51,957 nt of DNA, taken from contig LCKS01000003.1 in assembly GCA_001001555.1 (NCBI GenBank), positions 1 through 51,957 of the forward strand, written 5' to 3'. This document shows positions 36,525 through 44,814 of this stretch, piece after piece. Positions within the stretch are counted from its first letter, which is position 1, and each line of letters opens with the position of its first letter. The DNA comes from Candidatus Amesbacteria bacterium GW2011_GWC2_45_19 (GTDB lineage Bacteria; Patescibacteriota; Microgenomatia; CAZETR01; Amesbacteraceae). The position numbers were made by a program, and so were the translations under genes. A model generated the notes under the pieces. That model had not been told where the DNA came from. It saw nothing but the letters and a program-made list of their open reading frames with translations, and ran no database searches.

Positions 36525-37175
36525 CTATTTTAGAAATTTAAAAGTCGAAAGTATTTTATGAAAAACTGCTTTACTTTCAGAAACAACAGGTTGAAGTTCA
36601 AATGTTACTACTCCACCGTCAGGATGAGGAATCCAAACACTTGCTTTAATCTGCATGTTTTGTACTTCTTTCCCTTCTTTCGTAATCCTTGTAAATGGAA
36701 CGGCGATACCCCAATCAATCATCGAATTAACTCCACCTATCTCGGAGGATTCGCACCTCGGAACATCGTTCGGATAGGCACCGCAATAGGTAATCCCCAT
36801 TACATTCAATTGAGCTTGAGGGATATAACCAAGTGTTATCCAAAATGTTTTGTCTGCAGATTTAGCAATAAGTGGATCGTTTCTATATTCTTCCTTTATT
36901 GGATATCCAACAACAAAAGTTGTATCGCCTTCCATTCGCGAAGGCTCCAATGGGTCTGGTGGATACAGAAACTCATATCTAAGCGTGGAGTCTCTCTGTG
37001 TTTTCCAAGTCGCAATTTCGTCAGACTGTATGGACACCTGAGACTGTTTATTTATTTGATTTTGAGTAGTGGTTGGATCCGATCTCTTTGTCACAAAGAG
37101 ATAACCAATTATACCAGCGAACAAAACAATAATTACAACCAACGCTATTATATTTATAATCTTCTTTTGATTCAT
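36525..37175 (-). CDS. Membrane-anchored hypothetical cargo protein
   Basis: N-terminal TM IINIIALVVIIVLFAGIIGYLFV; 216 aa. Confidence 0.65.
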   Translation of the reverse strand: MNQKKIINIIALVVIIVLFAGIIGYLFVTKRSDPTTTQNQINKQSQVSIQSDEIATWKTQRDSTLRYEFLYPPDPLEPSRMEGDTTFVVGYPIKEEYRNDPLIAKSADKTFWITLGYIPQAQLNVMGITYCGAYPNDVPRCESSEIGGVNSMIDWGIAVPFTRITKEGKEVQNMQIKASVWIPHPDGGVVTFELQPVVSESKAVFHKILSTFKFLK

Positions 37176-37262
37176 ATGTTTGATACCATTATGATTAAAA
37201 AATTTTCTTTTCCCAAAATATGGTTCGAGCCGATGTTTTTAACAGGTTCTTTGGCAGTTTTT

Positions 37263-37352
37263 ATCGGCGCGGCGGAGCCGCGATTTGCTACGCTGGCTCC
37301 TCGCCACCGCAGGCGGCGAAATGCGTTCGAACTATCTTTAGAATACAGCACC
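37263..37352. repeat. IR90 right copy
   Basis: Perfect reverse complement of 36403-36492. Confidence 0.97.
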
Positions 37353-37445
37353 AGTAAGGAATTTGCAAGCGGTTTCGGTTCGCCTCGCTTTGCTCGGCGA
37401 CCAAATTGTAAGGAATTTTGGGCGAAAAAATCAGTTGGCGATTTC
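37348..37445. repeat. IR98 left copy
   Basis: Perfect reverse complement of 38844-38941. Confidence 0.97.
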
Positions 37446-37480
37446 ATTCTGGGAAAAGAAAATTTTTTAATCAAATCAAT

Positions 37481-39043
37481 ATGAAATACTTTATTTATGC
37501 TCGCAAGAGCACAGAAGAAGATGACCGTCAGGTCTTATCCATTGAAGCTCAACTTGTTGAGCTCAAAGAATTTGCCGCCAAAGAAAAACTTGAAATTGTC
37601 GCATCGCTTTGCGAGGCAAAAACTGCCAAAGAACCTGGACGAATAAAATTCGCAGAAATGTTGTCAATGATTGAAAAAGGCAAGGCAGACGGAATAATTT
37701 CGTGGCACCCCGACAGATTAGCAAGGAATAGCGTAGATGGCGGAAAGATAATCTATTTTGTAGATTGCGGCTTGATTAAGTCCCTCAAATTTCCCACTTT
37801 TTGGTTTGAGCCAACGCCGCAAGGACTTTTTATGCTCAACATCGCTTTTGGCCAATCAAAATATTTTGTAGATAATTTGCGAGAGAATGTAAAAAGGGGT
37901 TTGAGGCAGAAAATCAGAAATGGCGTTTGGCCCGGCTGGGCGCCAGTAGGTTATCTCAACAATCCTAAAACTCGCTTAATTGATATTGACCGAGAAAAAT
38001 CGGGTAAGGTAAGAAAACTTTTCGAGCTTTATTCCACCGGCGGATATACTCTAAAATCTCTCGCAAATTGGTGCAAAGAAAAAGGGTTGCGTGGAAATCT
38101 TGGAAAGGAAATCGCGATCGGCAACATTCAAAAGATTCTACAAAATATTTTCTACATTGGTTTGATGAAATATCGTAGGGAAATTTTTGAGGGACAACAC
38201 GAACCGTTAATTTTAAAGAAACTTTTTGATAAATGCCAAGAAGTGATGAGTAAACGCGGCAAAGTGCAAGAAGTGAGAAAACACCACTTCGCTTTTCTTG
38301 GCTTACTCAAATGTCCTTCCTGCGGTTGTTCAATCACTGGAGAGAGGCAGAAAGGGCATAACTATTATCGTTGCACCAAAAAGAAAGGGCCATGCCAAGA
38401 AAAGCACTATTTGAGAGAAGAAGCACTAACAGAGCAAATTAAAACATTCCTTCAAAAAGTTTCTTTGTCGAGCCAAGACACCGAGAAAGTTTTGGCGGCG
38501 TTAGACGCAGAACAGGAAAAAGCGAGAGAGGACGCGCAAAACGAGGTGGTAAATCTCAAAGAGGAATTAGCGAGTGTAGAAACGAAGTTAGCAAGGCTCC
38601 TCGATATTTATTTGGCAGACGCTTTATCCACAGAAGAATACGCCGCCAAAAAACAAAGTTTACTTTCACAAAAAGTGTCGTTGAGTGAAAAAATAACCGA
38701 CTTTGAGACAAAAGGTCTGTCTTGGCTCGAACCGGCTCGTGGGTTCGTAAAATCCTTAAATCAAGCCGCTAATCTCATTCAAACAGATACTCTTTCCGAA
38801 TTGCCAACATTTCTTAAAAACATCGGCTCGAACCATATTTTACGAAATCGCCAACTGATTTTTTCGCCCAAAATTCCTTACAATTTGGTCGCCGAGCAAA
38901 GCGAGGCGAACCGAAACCGCTTGCAAATTCCTTACTGGTGCCGGGAGCGAGACTCGAACTCGCACAGTCCAATGGACTGCGGGCTCTTAAGGCCCGTGTG
39001 TCTGCCATTCCACCACCCCGGCTGGTGCAATTGTTTGAACTAG
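37481..39043 (+). CDS. Large serine recombinase; true C-terminus uncertain because the ORF reads through the antisense of tRNA-Leu
   Basis: MKYFIYARKSTEEDDRQVLSIEAQL...GIISWHPDRLARNSVDGG; Zn ribbon CPSCGCSITGERQKGHNYYRCTKKKGPCQEKHYLREE. Confidence 0.92.
   Translation: MKYFIYARKSTEEDDRQVLSIEAQLVELKEFAAKEKLEIVASLCEAKTAKEPGRIKFAEMLSMIEKGKADGIISWHPDRLARNSVDGGKIIYFVDCGLIKSLKFPTFWFEPTPQGLFMLNIAFGQSKYFVDNLRENVKRGLRQKIRNGVWPGWAPVGYLNNPKTRLIDIDREKSGKVRKLFELYSTGGYTLKSLANWCKEKGLRGNLGKEIAIGNIQKILQNIFYIGLMKYRREIFEGQHEPLILKKLFDKCQEVMSKRGKVQEVRKHHFAFLGLLKCPSCGCSITGERQKGHNYYRCTKKKGPCQEKHYLREEALTEQIKTFLQKVSLSSQDTEKVLAALDAEQEKAREDAQNEVVNLKEELASVETKLARLLDIYLADALSTEEYAAKKQSLLSQKVSLSEKITDFETKGLSWLEPARGFVKSLNQAANLIQTDTLSELPTFLKNIGSNHILRNRQLIFSPKIPYNLVAEQSEANRNRLQIPYWCRERDSNSHSPMDCGLLRPVCLPFHHPGWCNCLN
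38844..38941. repeat. IR98 right copy, ending in the tRNA-Leu 3' end
   Basis: Perfect reverse complement of 37348-37445. Confidence 0.97.
38936..39022 (-). tRNA. tRNA-Leu(TAA), followed by CCA (38936-38938)
   Basis: GCCGGGGTGGTGGAATGGCAGACACACGGGCCTTAAGAGCCCG...TCCCGGCACCA. Confidence 0.92.
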
Positions 39044-39210
39044 CTCGGACCTATTTTACCAGTAATTTTTAGAAATTATTTTTACCGGGACAAAAAAGGG
39101 GTCAAAAGTGTATTTTCGTGAAGTCGATTAATTCTACTTAGTGTTCCAAATTGGAATTTATCCTATATTTGTAGTAGAATATAAAATGTCGTAAGAAGTA
39201 CTAGTATTGT

Positions 39211-39954
39211 ATGTCCAATTTTTCTGAAATTGCTGAGGTTGATCCAACTGCTGATTATGGATATGCTTACGGACCGAGAGAATTAGAAATACTATCAGTA
39301 GAAAATACCGTTGCTAAGCTGAGAGAGAAAGTTGCTCCTTTTCGATTTAGACTTGCTGCAAGAGATATTTCAAGGGAATTAGGACTGCAAGGTGGAGAAA
39401 GAATTTTGGAGTTAGGAAGCGGCCTTGGGCTTCTTGGCAAAGCGATGAAAGAAGAGGTTCATGGAGATCTAGAATACTATGGTGTAGAGCTTGCTTTTAA
39501 ACCTGCGACGAAAAGTAAAGAAAACTTAATTTTACCCATACAGGCCGATGTTGTAAAGCTACCGTTCGTGAACGAATCTTTCGATGCTGTAGTTTCAACT
39601 GACGTCCTGGAACATATTGCCAACGCCGATGGAGCAGTTGAAGAAATAAAAAGGGTTCTTAAGCCGGACGGTAAAGCATTTATTGTAATCGCCGATCCCT
39701 CCGAAGCGAGATTTCAAAATGTCACGGGGCATATAGCCAGGTCCAATAAAGGCCCCGATATATTTTTTTGGGAAGATTTGTTTAAAGCACATGGATTTCT
39801 AGTTTTAGAAAAAGAATCAAAAAAATACAGTGCACGAGACTGGAGAAGAATTTTTAATCTCCCTTTCTTAGTCAAACTGAAAAATAAACCAGGATTTGCT
39901 TGTGCTTTTAACCCCGTAAATCGTCCGGGAACATACATTCTCAAGAAAACTTAG
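39211..39954 (+). CDS. Class I SAM-dependent methyltransferase
   Basis: RILELGSGLGLLGKAMK...FDAVVSTDVLEHIANADGAVEEIKRVLKPDGKAFIV. Confidence 0.85.
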   Translation: MSNFSEIAEVDPTADYGYAYGPRELEILSVENTVAKLREKVAPFRFRLAARDISRELGLQGGERILELGSGLGLLGKAMKEEVHGDLEYYGVELAFKPATKSKENLILPIQADVVKLPFVNESFDAVVSTDVLEHIANADGAVEEIKRVLKPDGKAFIVIADPSEARFQNVTGHIARSNKGPDIFFWEDLFKAHGFLVLEKESKKYSARDWRRIFNLPFLVKLKNKPGFACAFNPVNRPGTYILKKT

Positions 39955-39979
39955 TCTACTGGCTTGTTCGAAATTTTTG

Positions 39980-40053
39980 TGGACGCTGAGGGACTCGAAC
40001 CCCCGGCCCCCGCTGTGTAAAAGCGATGCTCTGGCCAGCTGAGCTAAGCGTCC
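39980..40053 (-). tRNA. tRNA-Val(TAC)
   Basis: GGACGCTTAGCTCAGCTGGCCAGAGCATCGCTTTTACACAGCG...AGCGTCC. Confidence 0.92.
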
Positions 40054-40298
40054 AATACATTAATTATAGCTTGTTTAATCTTCTTTCCAAAACCCATTTT
40101 ATAAAAACTTTCTCTTTTTCGAGCATCTGCTTCGCAAAGATAATCTTCATGATAAATAAGTTTAAACGGCCCATTTGATTTAGTCCAAGTATTGGAACCA
40201 CTATTGTGTTCATCCAACCTGATTCTTGGATCTTTCGAAGTGAACCCAACGTAAACTTTATTATTGTTTACACTTCTTAAAAAATATACGTGATACAT
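40044..40298 (-). CDS. GIY-YIG endonuclease
   Basis: MYHVYFLRSVNNNKVYVGFTSKDPRIRLDEHNSGSNTWTKSNGPFKLIYHE; stop lies inside the tRNA-Val 5' end. Confidence 0.85.
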   Translation of the reverse strand: MYHVYFLRSVNNNKVYVGFTSKDPRIRLDEHNSGSNTWTKSNGPFKLIYHEDYLCEADARKRESFYKMGFGKKIKQAIINVLDA

Positions 40299-40354
40299 AA
40301 GCCAGCTGCCAGCCAGAGGCTGGTCGTCCTCTGGACGAAGCTAAGCGTCCAGTG

Positions 40355-40438
40355 TGCCGAGAAGAGGACTCGAACCTCCACGCCATTTCTGGCACATGTC
40401 CCTCAAACATGCCTGTCTACCAGTTCCAGCATCCCGGC
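40355..40438 (-). tRNA. tRNA-Leu(GAG)
   Basis: GCCGGGATGCTGGAACTGGTAGACAGGCATGTTTGAGGGACATG...TCTCGGC. Confidence 0.92.
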
Positions 40439-41059
40439 TCGTCTTCTGATTATACCTAACGCACGCTTAATTTTGAACCTTTTGCGCTTAAGGTAGATAT
40501 TGTTGTTGCCCTGATATATTTTACTGACCAGGGAAATAGAACTTTTTTTTGCGTACATAAGATGGTATGTCGATTTTCCTGAATATTTAATAGCTCCATG
40601 AATATTGTACAAAGACTCTACCTTTTCTTTGATCCATTCTAAGTGCCTTTTACTTGCGGATAAAAAACCCGTGTAAAACATAAAACTTGATTTCCACCGT
40701 TTGTCCCAATATGAATATGTGTATCCATCCCCATCTAGATGGCCTCTTAAAAAATGGGAGAAATACTTGTCTGGAATAATTAATTCTTGGAGTGACTTAG
40801 TTTTATTCGGGTGTAATCCAACTGATATAAGAAATTTGTAAAGTTTGACGTTGCTAAATTGAACAAAATAGTACTTTTTGATTCCAGTGTAGGAACTTGC
40901 CCTTTTATTAATTTTGCTATTTATCTTTATGGAATGTAGAAAATTTTGGATTTGATCTAAATCCTTAGATACGAGTGATAGGTGCCTGCCATCTTTAGAT
41001 AAATTTCCATCTGTGGTAATTAAACCTACTGCGTAGGCAAGATTTTTAGACCAATGCAT
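40403..41059 (-). CDS. LAGLIDADG-type homing endonuclease-like protein
   Basis: LAYAVGLITTDGNLSKDGRHLSLVSKD and HFLRGHLDGDGYTYSYWD; C-terminus AGMLELVDRHV is translated tRNA-Leu sequence. Confidence 0.82.
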   Translation of the reverse strand: MHWSKNLAYAVGLITTDGNLSKDGRHLSLVSKDLDQIQNFLHSIKINSKINKRASSYTGIKKYYFVQFSNVKLYKFLISVGLHPNKTKSLQELIIPDKYFSHFLRGHLDGDGYTYSYWDKRWKSSFMFYTGFLSASKRHLEWIKEKVESLYNIHGAIKYSGKSTYHLMYAKKSSISLVSKIYQGNNNIYLKRKRFKIKRALGIIRRRAGMLELVDRHV

Positions 41060-41110
41060 ACTATAATTATCTCAAGTGTATACCGTATACTTTTGGAAGC
41101 AAAATACGTG

Positions 41111-41194
41111 TGCCCAAAGGGAGACTCGGACTCCCACAGCCTTGCGGCCACATGCTCCTGAAGCATGCGCGTCTGCCAATTCCGCCATCTGGGC
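41111..41194 (-). tRNA. tRNA-Leu(CAG)
   Basis: GCCCAGATGGCGGAATTGGCAGACGCGCATGCTTCAGGAGCATG...TTTGGGC. Confidence 0.93.
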
Positions 41195-41222
41195 ACTAAG
41201 GTATTATATAATAGTCTCACTG

Positions 41223-41295
41223 GCCGAGGTAGCCAAGATGGTCAAGGCACCTGTCTGAAGAACAGGCTATGTCAGTTCGAGTCTGACCCTCGGCA
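41223..41295 (+). tRNA. tRNA-Phe(GAA)
   Basis: GCCGAGGTAGCCAAGATGGTCAAGGCACCTGTCTGAAGAACAGG...CCTCGGC. Confidence 0.92.
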
Positions 41296-41300
41296 CCCAA

Positions 41301-41371
41301 GCGGCTATGGTTCATCGGTAGAATATCTCCTTGCCAAGGAGAAGAGACGGGTTCAATTCCCGTTAGCCGCT
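41301..41371 (+). tRNA. tRNA-Gly(GCC)
   Basis: GCGGCTATGGTTCATCGGTAGAATATCTCCTTGCCAAGGAGA...TAGCCGC. Confidence 0.93.
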
Positions 41372-41409
41372 CACGAGAGGTAATGCGGTTTGACTGTTCT
41401 GGTTAAGTT

Positions 41410-42750
41410 CTATTCGTAGAACCAATCCCAGCCCGGGTTTTCTACTTCTATAATCTTGCTTTTGAGCATTTTGTAAACTCCGGCTTCTTTGATTGTTTGC
41501 CAGGTCCCTTCGTAAAAGTGCATCTCTGCTTCCCCGTCCACCCAATTTTTAGTCGAGAATTTCACAAAAGCCGTATCTTTGCTATTTTCGTATCTTTCGG
41601 ATTTAATAACGTCAACGTCCAGAATATCGGTAAACCGGTTTGTCCATTCTTCATAATTTGTCTTTTGGAGATACTCCTTGCTTAGTAAATTAAATCCATC
41701 CCGCATTCTTCTGGCTTTGAGATAAGTATAAAAGGCTTTTACCGCCTCGGCTGGAGAAACTGAAGGATCAACTTCTATTTTTGTAATATTCTGGTCTGTA
41801 AAACCCGGAGCCATGGTTTTGGCTTGATCGGCGGCGATAAACATCGACAGTCCGGCCAGACCCATCGTGTTGATACCCACGACGTTTCCGCACTGGTCCG
41901 CCAACGGGCCTCCACTCATTCCCGGAACCAGACTAAGATTTGTTTGGAGATAAACAACGGGGTTCTTATTGGATTTTCGAAAATCAATAAAATTACCTCT
42001 GACAACAGTCGCTTTTCCCACCAAATCTGTTCCCAGCGCATAGCCTGTCGATATTAACGGCTCATCTCCGCGGAGCATTACTTTGTCCGGAAGTGGTAAC
42101 ACTTTCTCCGGAAACTTCTTGTCAGTAAAAAGAACTGCCAAATCAACATCTTTATTTCCTAATATTTTATTTGGGGTGACAAAGCTACCGTCGGGAAAAA
42201 TAATCTTGGGGCTGGGTTCATCGGCAATAACATGGAAGTTGGTAATCACTTGATTGGGGGCAATGAAAAATCCCGTACCCTCTGAAAAACCGCCAACTAC
42301 ACGAACGACCGAACCAATCATTTTATCCCTTACCCCGAATGAACAAAGGAACTTGCCGACGTAACCATATTGATTAGTCAAATAATCGGCAATCACAAAA
42401 AGCGAAGCGGCTAGGTAAATGAAAATTCCGAGAATAAAAATTGACTTCAGAAAGTTTTTCAGGCTCTTGAAGGGGAAAATAAGCGTTTCAAAAATTAGTC
42501 CTATGAAGGCAAAAATAAATTTGATTAAAAACTTGACGAAATAGTAGGCAGTGTAGGTAACAAGTTTAATCGGGAAAAGATACAAAGGAAAAAGCAGGCG
42601 CTTAAAATAAGCGCCCAGCCCTTTAAGAAGGGAGCCCGCTCTCTCCTTAATATTTTTTATGGTGAGCTTGTCGAACCCATTCGCCAACCTACTTGTCCAT
42701 CGTAGCTTTAGCGAAGTTGGATCAAATTGTCTTTCAAGTATATTTATCAT
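41410..42750 (-). CDS. Membrane-anchored trypsin-like (S1C-type) serine protease
   Basis: FFIAPNQVITNFHVIADEP (His), NKDVDLAVL (Asp), LVPGMSGGPLADQCGNVVGI (Ser); N-terminal TM segments. Confidence 0.85.
   Translation of the reverse strand: MINILERQFDPTSLKLRWTSRLANGFDKLTIKNIKERAGSLLKGLGAYFKRLLFPLYLFPIKLVTYTAYYFVKFLIKFIFAFIGLIFETLIFPFKSLKNFLKSIFILGIFIYLAASLFVIADYLTNQYGYVGKFLCSFGVRDKMIGSVVRVVGGFSEGTGFFIAPNQVITNFHVIADEPSPKIIFPDGSFVTPNKILGNKDVDLAVLFTDKKFPEKVLPLPDKVMLRGDEPLISTGYALGTDLVGKATVVRGNFIDFRKSNKNPVVYLQTNLSLVPGMSGGPLADQCGNVVGINTMGLAGLSMFIAADQAKTMAPGFTDQNITKIEVDPSVSPAEAVKAFYTYLKARRMRDGFNLLSKEYLQKTNYEEWTNRFTDILDVDVIKSERYENSKDTAFVKFSTKNWVDGEAEMHFYEGTWQTIKEAGVYKMLKSKIIEVENPGWDWFYE
42720..42750. 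repeat. 31-bp direct repeat copy 1 (first codons of the protease gene)
   Basis: gatcaaattgtctttcaagtatatttatcat, identical to 44782-44812. Confidence 0.97.
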
Positions 42751-43757
42751 GCTTTTTTTGTCCTCATTTTTCTCGCCCTTAACAATTTTTTGATTTCTCT
42801 ATCAAAGTCGGATATGTAATTTTTATCTTGTTCCGCACGATATTTTTTATATTCTCCCAACGCTTTATCTCCAGCTTGCCTAGCGCTGACTTTGCCAGCC
42901 GAGTGCAATAATTTCTTTTCAGAAATAGTCAAAAATTCATCAAGCTTCCTAATCCAATCTTGCATTTTCATCAAACGGCCGCTGGCGGCTTGCAATTCTG
43001 CAAAATCAATATAAAGAGAAACAATCAGATTTAACTGATTTATTTCTGATTCGGTCAAATAGTTTTTTGCGATGACAATATCGTTTACTGTGATGTAGTC
43101 GCTTTTGAAACTAGTAAGCCCCATCAATGGCTTTTTGCTGTTGGCACGTAGAGTGATTATTTCAGCCGCGGTACATCCATGAACGGCGTAATGCATTTTA
43201 TTTTGCACCGTGGCAAAAAACTTTTGCGTCAGCTCTGTATCAACCTTGTAATCAATACTCGTCGCGTAAATATCAGTCACTTTCTGATAAAACATGCGTT
43301 CGCTGCTGCGAATGTCCCGCACGCGCTGGAGAAGTTCCTGGAAATACCGCGCTCTGCCGCCGGCCTGCTTGAGTCGCTCATCATCGAGAGTAAAACCCTT
43401 TATAAGGTACTCTCTTAATCTTTCGGTTGCCCATTTGCGGAATTGCGTTCCTTGGGCAGAATGTACGCGGTAACCCACAGCGAGAATCGCCTCGAGATTG
43501 TAGTGTTTTGTATTATAGTTTTTCCCATCATCCGCAGTTATCCGGAAATTCCGGATAACTGAATTTTTGTCCAGTTCTCCTTCTTTAATTATGTTAACGA
43601 TATGTTCATTTATAGTCCTCACGTCTACACTAAAAAGTTCGGCAATCATTTTTTGCGAGAGCCATACATTTTCATCTTCAATTCTGACGCGAATTTTTTG
43701 CCTATCGCCAAGAGTTTGATATATGACAATTTGCGGTTTTGTAGTTTCTTTTTTCAT
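42747..43757 (-). CDS. RhuM-family protein
   Basis: VWLSQKMIAELFSVDVRTINEHIVNIIKEGELDKNSVIRNFRITADDGKNYNTKHYNLEAILAVGYRVHSAQGTQFRKWAT. Confidence 0.88.
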   Translation of the reverse strand: MKKETTKPQIVIYQTLGDRQKIRVRIEDENVWLSQKMIAELFSVDVRTINEHIVNIIKEGELDKNSVIRNFRITADDGKNYNTKHYNLEAILAVGYRVHSAQGTQFRKWATERLREYLIKGFTLDDERLKQAGGRARYFQELLQRVRDIRSSERMFYQKVTDIYATSIDYKVDTELTQKFFATVQNKMHYAVHGCTAAEIITLRANSKKPLMGLTSFKSDYITVNDIVIAKNYLTESEINQLNLIVSLYIDFAELQAASGRLMKMQDWIRKLDEFLTISEKKLLHSAGKVSARQAGDKALGEYKKYRAEQDKNYISDFDREIKKLLRARKMRTKKA

Positions 43758-43769
43758 AGTTCTATATTC

Positions 43770-43919
43770 TCATATATTTTCTATCTTGTTTGGTTTTGAA
43801 TTTTGGTTGCTAACATCTATCACTTTTATACCAAAGTGTTCAAACATCTCTGTCAGTATATCTCTTTTCCCCGGTTTGAATTTTACCGTTTCAATCCGTA
43901 CCTTTTTCACTTTAGCCAT
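43770..43919 (-). CDS. 49-aa hypothetical (MAKVKKVRIETVKFKPGKRDILTEMFEHFGIKVIDV...)
   Basis: Hand-read short ORF. Confidence 0.4.
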   Translation of the reverse strand: MAKVKKVRIETVKFKPGKRDILTEMFEHFGIKVIDVSNQNSKPNKIENI

Positions 43920-44063
43920 ACACTAAACATATACCGAACACTACCCGAAGTCAATAGTTATATCCATATCTCTTGTTTCTCTCTTCGATTTTGGGAATTC
44001 TTTCTTCTAAGTTAGAAAAATCGGCCATATGCTCATATTACCATCAATTTGGGCAGTAGCTTT

Positions 44064-44261
44064 TTAAAAAAGTAAAATTAAAGTTAATAATGTCAAAATT
44101 ATAGTAAGAAAAACCAACCATCTTGAATAGAAAGTGGTGCTCTTTTCCAATTTATCAATAGAATATTTCAATCTACTCATCATTTCAACCAATGCCCCTT
44201 GTCCTCGAAGACCCATATCAGCTTGGTTAGCCAACTCTTGATCGCTAAATTTCTTCATCAT
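44064..44261 (-). CDS. Small C-terminally anchored membrane protein
   Basis: C-terminal TM WLVFLTIILTLLTLILLF. Confidence 0.5.
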   Translation of the reverse strand: MMKKFSDQELANQADMGLRGQGALVEMMSRLKYSIDKLEKSTTFYSRWLVFLTIILTLLTLILLF

Positions 44262-44701
44262 CGGTCTTTCTTAGCCCGAAAAGATTTAAGGTTCTTTTGG
44301 TAAGAATTAGAAAGTCCAATCATTTCTGCGGCTTCTATAATTATATTCAAATAACACACAGTAGGTAAAAGATTATTGTTAATTCTATTAGAGTCAGCTA
44401 GGTATGTAACCACTTCTGTAACTTTCCCATCTATCAATGTATTAATTGGCTTACTGCGGTGATAACCTTTCTCGAAACAGTCCAATAATTCAAACTTGTC
44501 TTCTGTCAGTTCAAAAACAACCCCTTCAACTATTGAATTTTTAGCAATTTCAATATTTGCTTTTCCACTTCCATCTACGCTTTTCTTGTTAAATTTTAGA
44601 GCAAATCCGTTAAGAGTAGCTTTCCCGATAATTTTAAAATTACCAACTCTACATTTAGTCTGACAAATATCCATATTTGAACCGTATGCAAAATAGTACA
44701 T
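44258..44701 (-). CDS. Gamma-glutamylcyclotransferase (GGCT/AIG2-like)
   Basis: MYYFAYGSNMDICQTKCRVGNFKIIGKATLNGFALKFNKKS. Confidence 0.8.
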   Translation of the reverse strand: MYYFAYGSNMDICQTKCRVGNFKIIGKATLNGFALKFNKKSVDGSGKANIEIAKNSIVEGVVFELTEDKFELLDCFEKGYHRSKPINTLIDGKVTEVVTYLADSNRINNNLLPTVCYLNIIIEAAEMIGLSNSYQKNLKSFRAKKDR

Positions 44702-44781
44702 ATGAAATCTATAAATCTTTTCGGGCAGTTTTAATTAACTCCAGTGTTGACGCCTGCCCGCCCCTGCCTTGCCGGCAGGCA

Positions 44782-44812
44782 GATCAAATTGTCTTTCAAG
44801 TATATTTATCAT
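44782..44812. repeat. 31-bp direct repeat copy 2 (orphan protease start)
   Basis: Identical to 42720-42750; lies 2 nt downstream of the nuclease stop on the minus strand. Confidence 0.97.
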
Positions 44813-44814
44813 TC

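Larger units (their letters stand above)
36404..38941. mobile_element. Serine-recombinase element inserted between tRNA-Pro and tRNA-Leu; predicted core GGTGC
   Basis: Recombinase plus membrane-protein cargo bounded by GGTGC at both tRNA-abutting ends; internal junction GAATACA-GCACC-AGTAAGG joins the two ends as expected for attP (see findings). Confidence 0.65.

Noticed and set aside
37172-37474. 100-aa minus-strand ORF containing KTAKEP and NIGSNHIL fragments
   Set aside because: Not a functional protein; treated as a recombinase fossil or mosaic repeat
36558-37484. 308-aa plus-strand ORF through the cargo gene and the inverted repeats
   Set aside because: Antisense to a TM-containing protein and built partly from repeat DNA; no coherent domain
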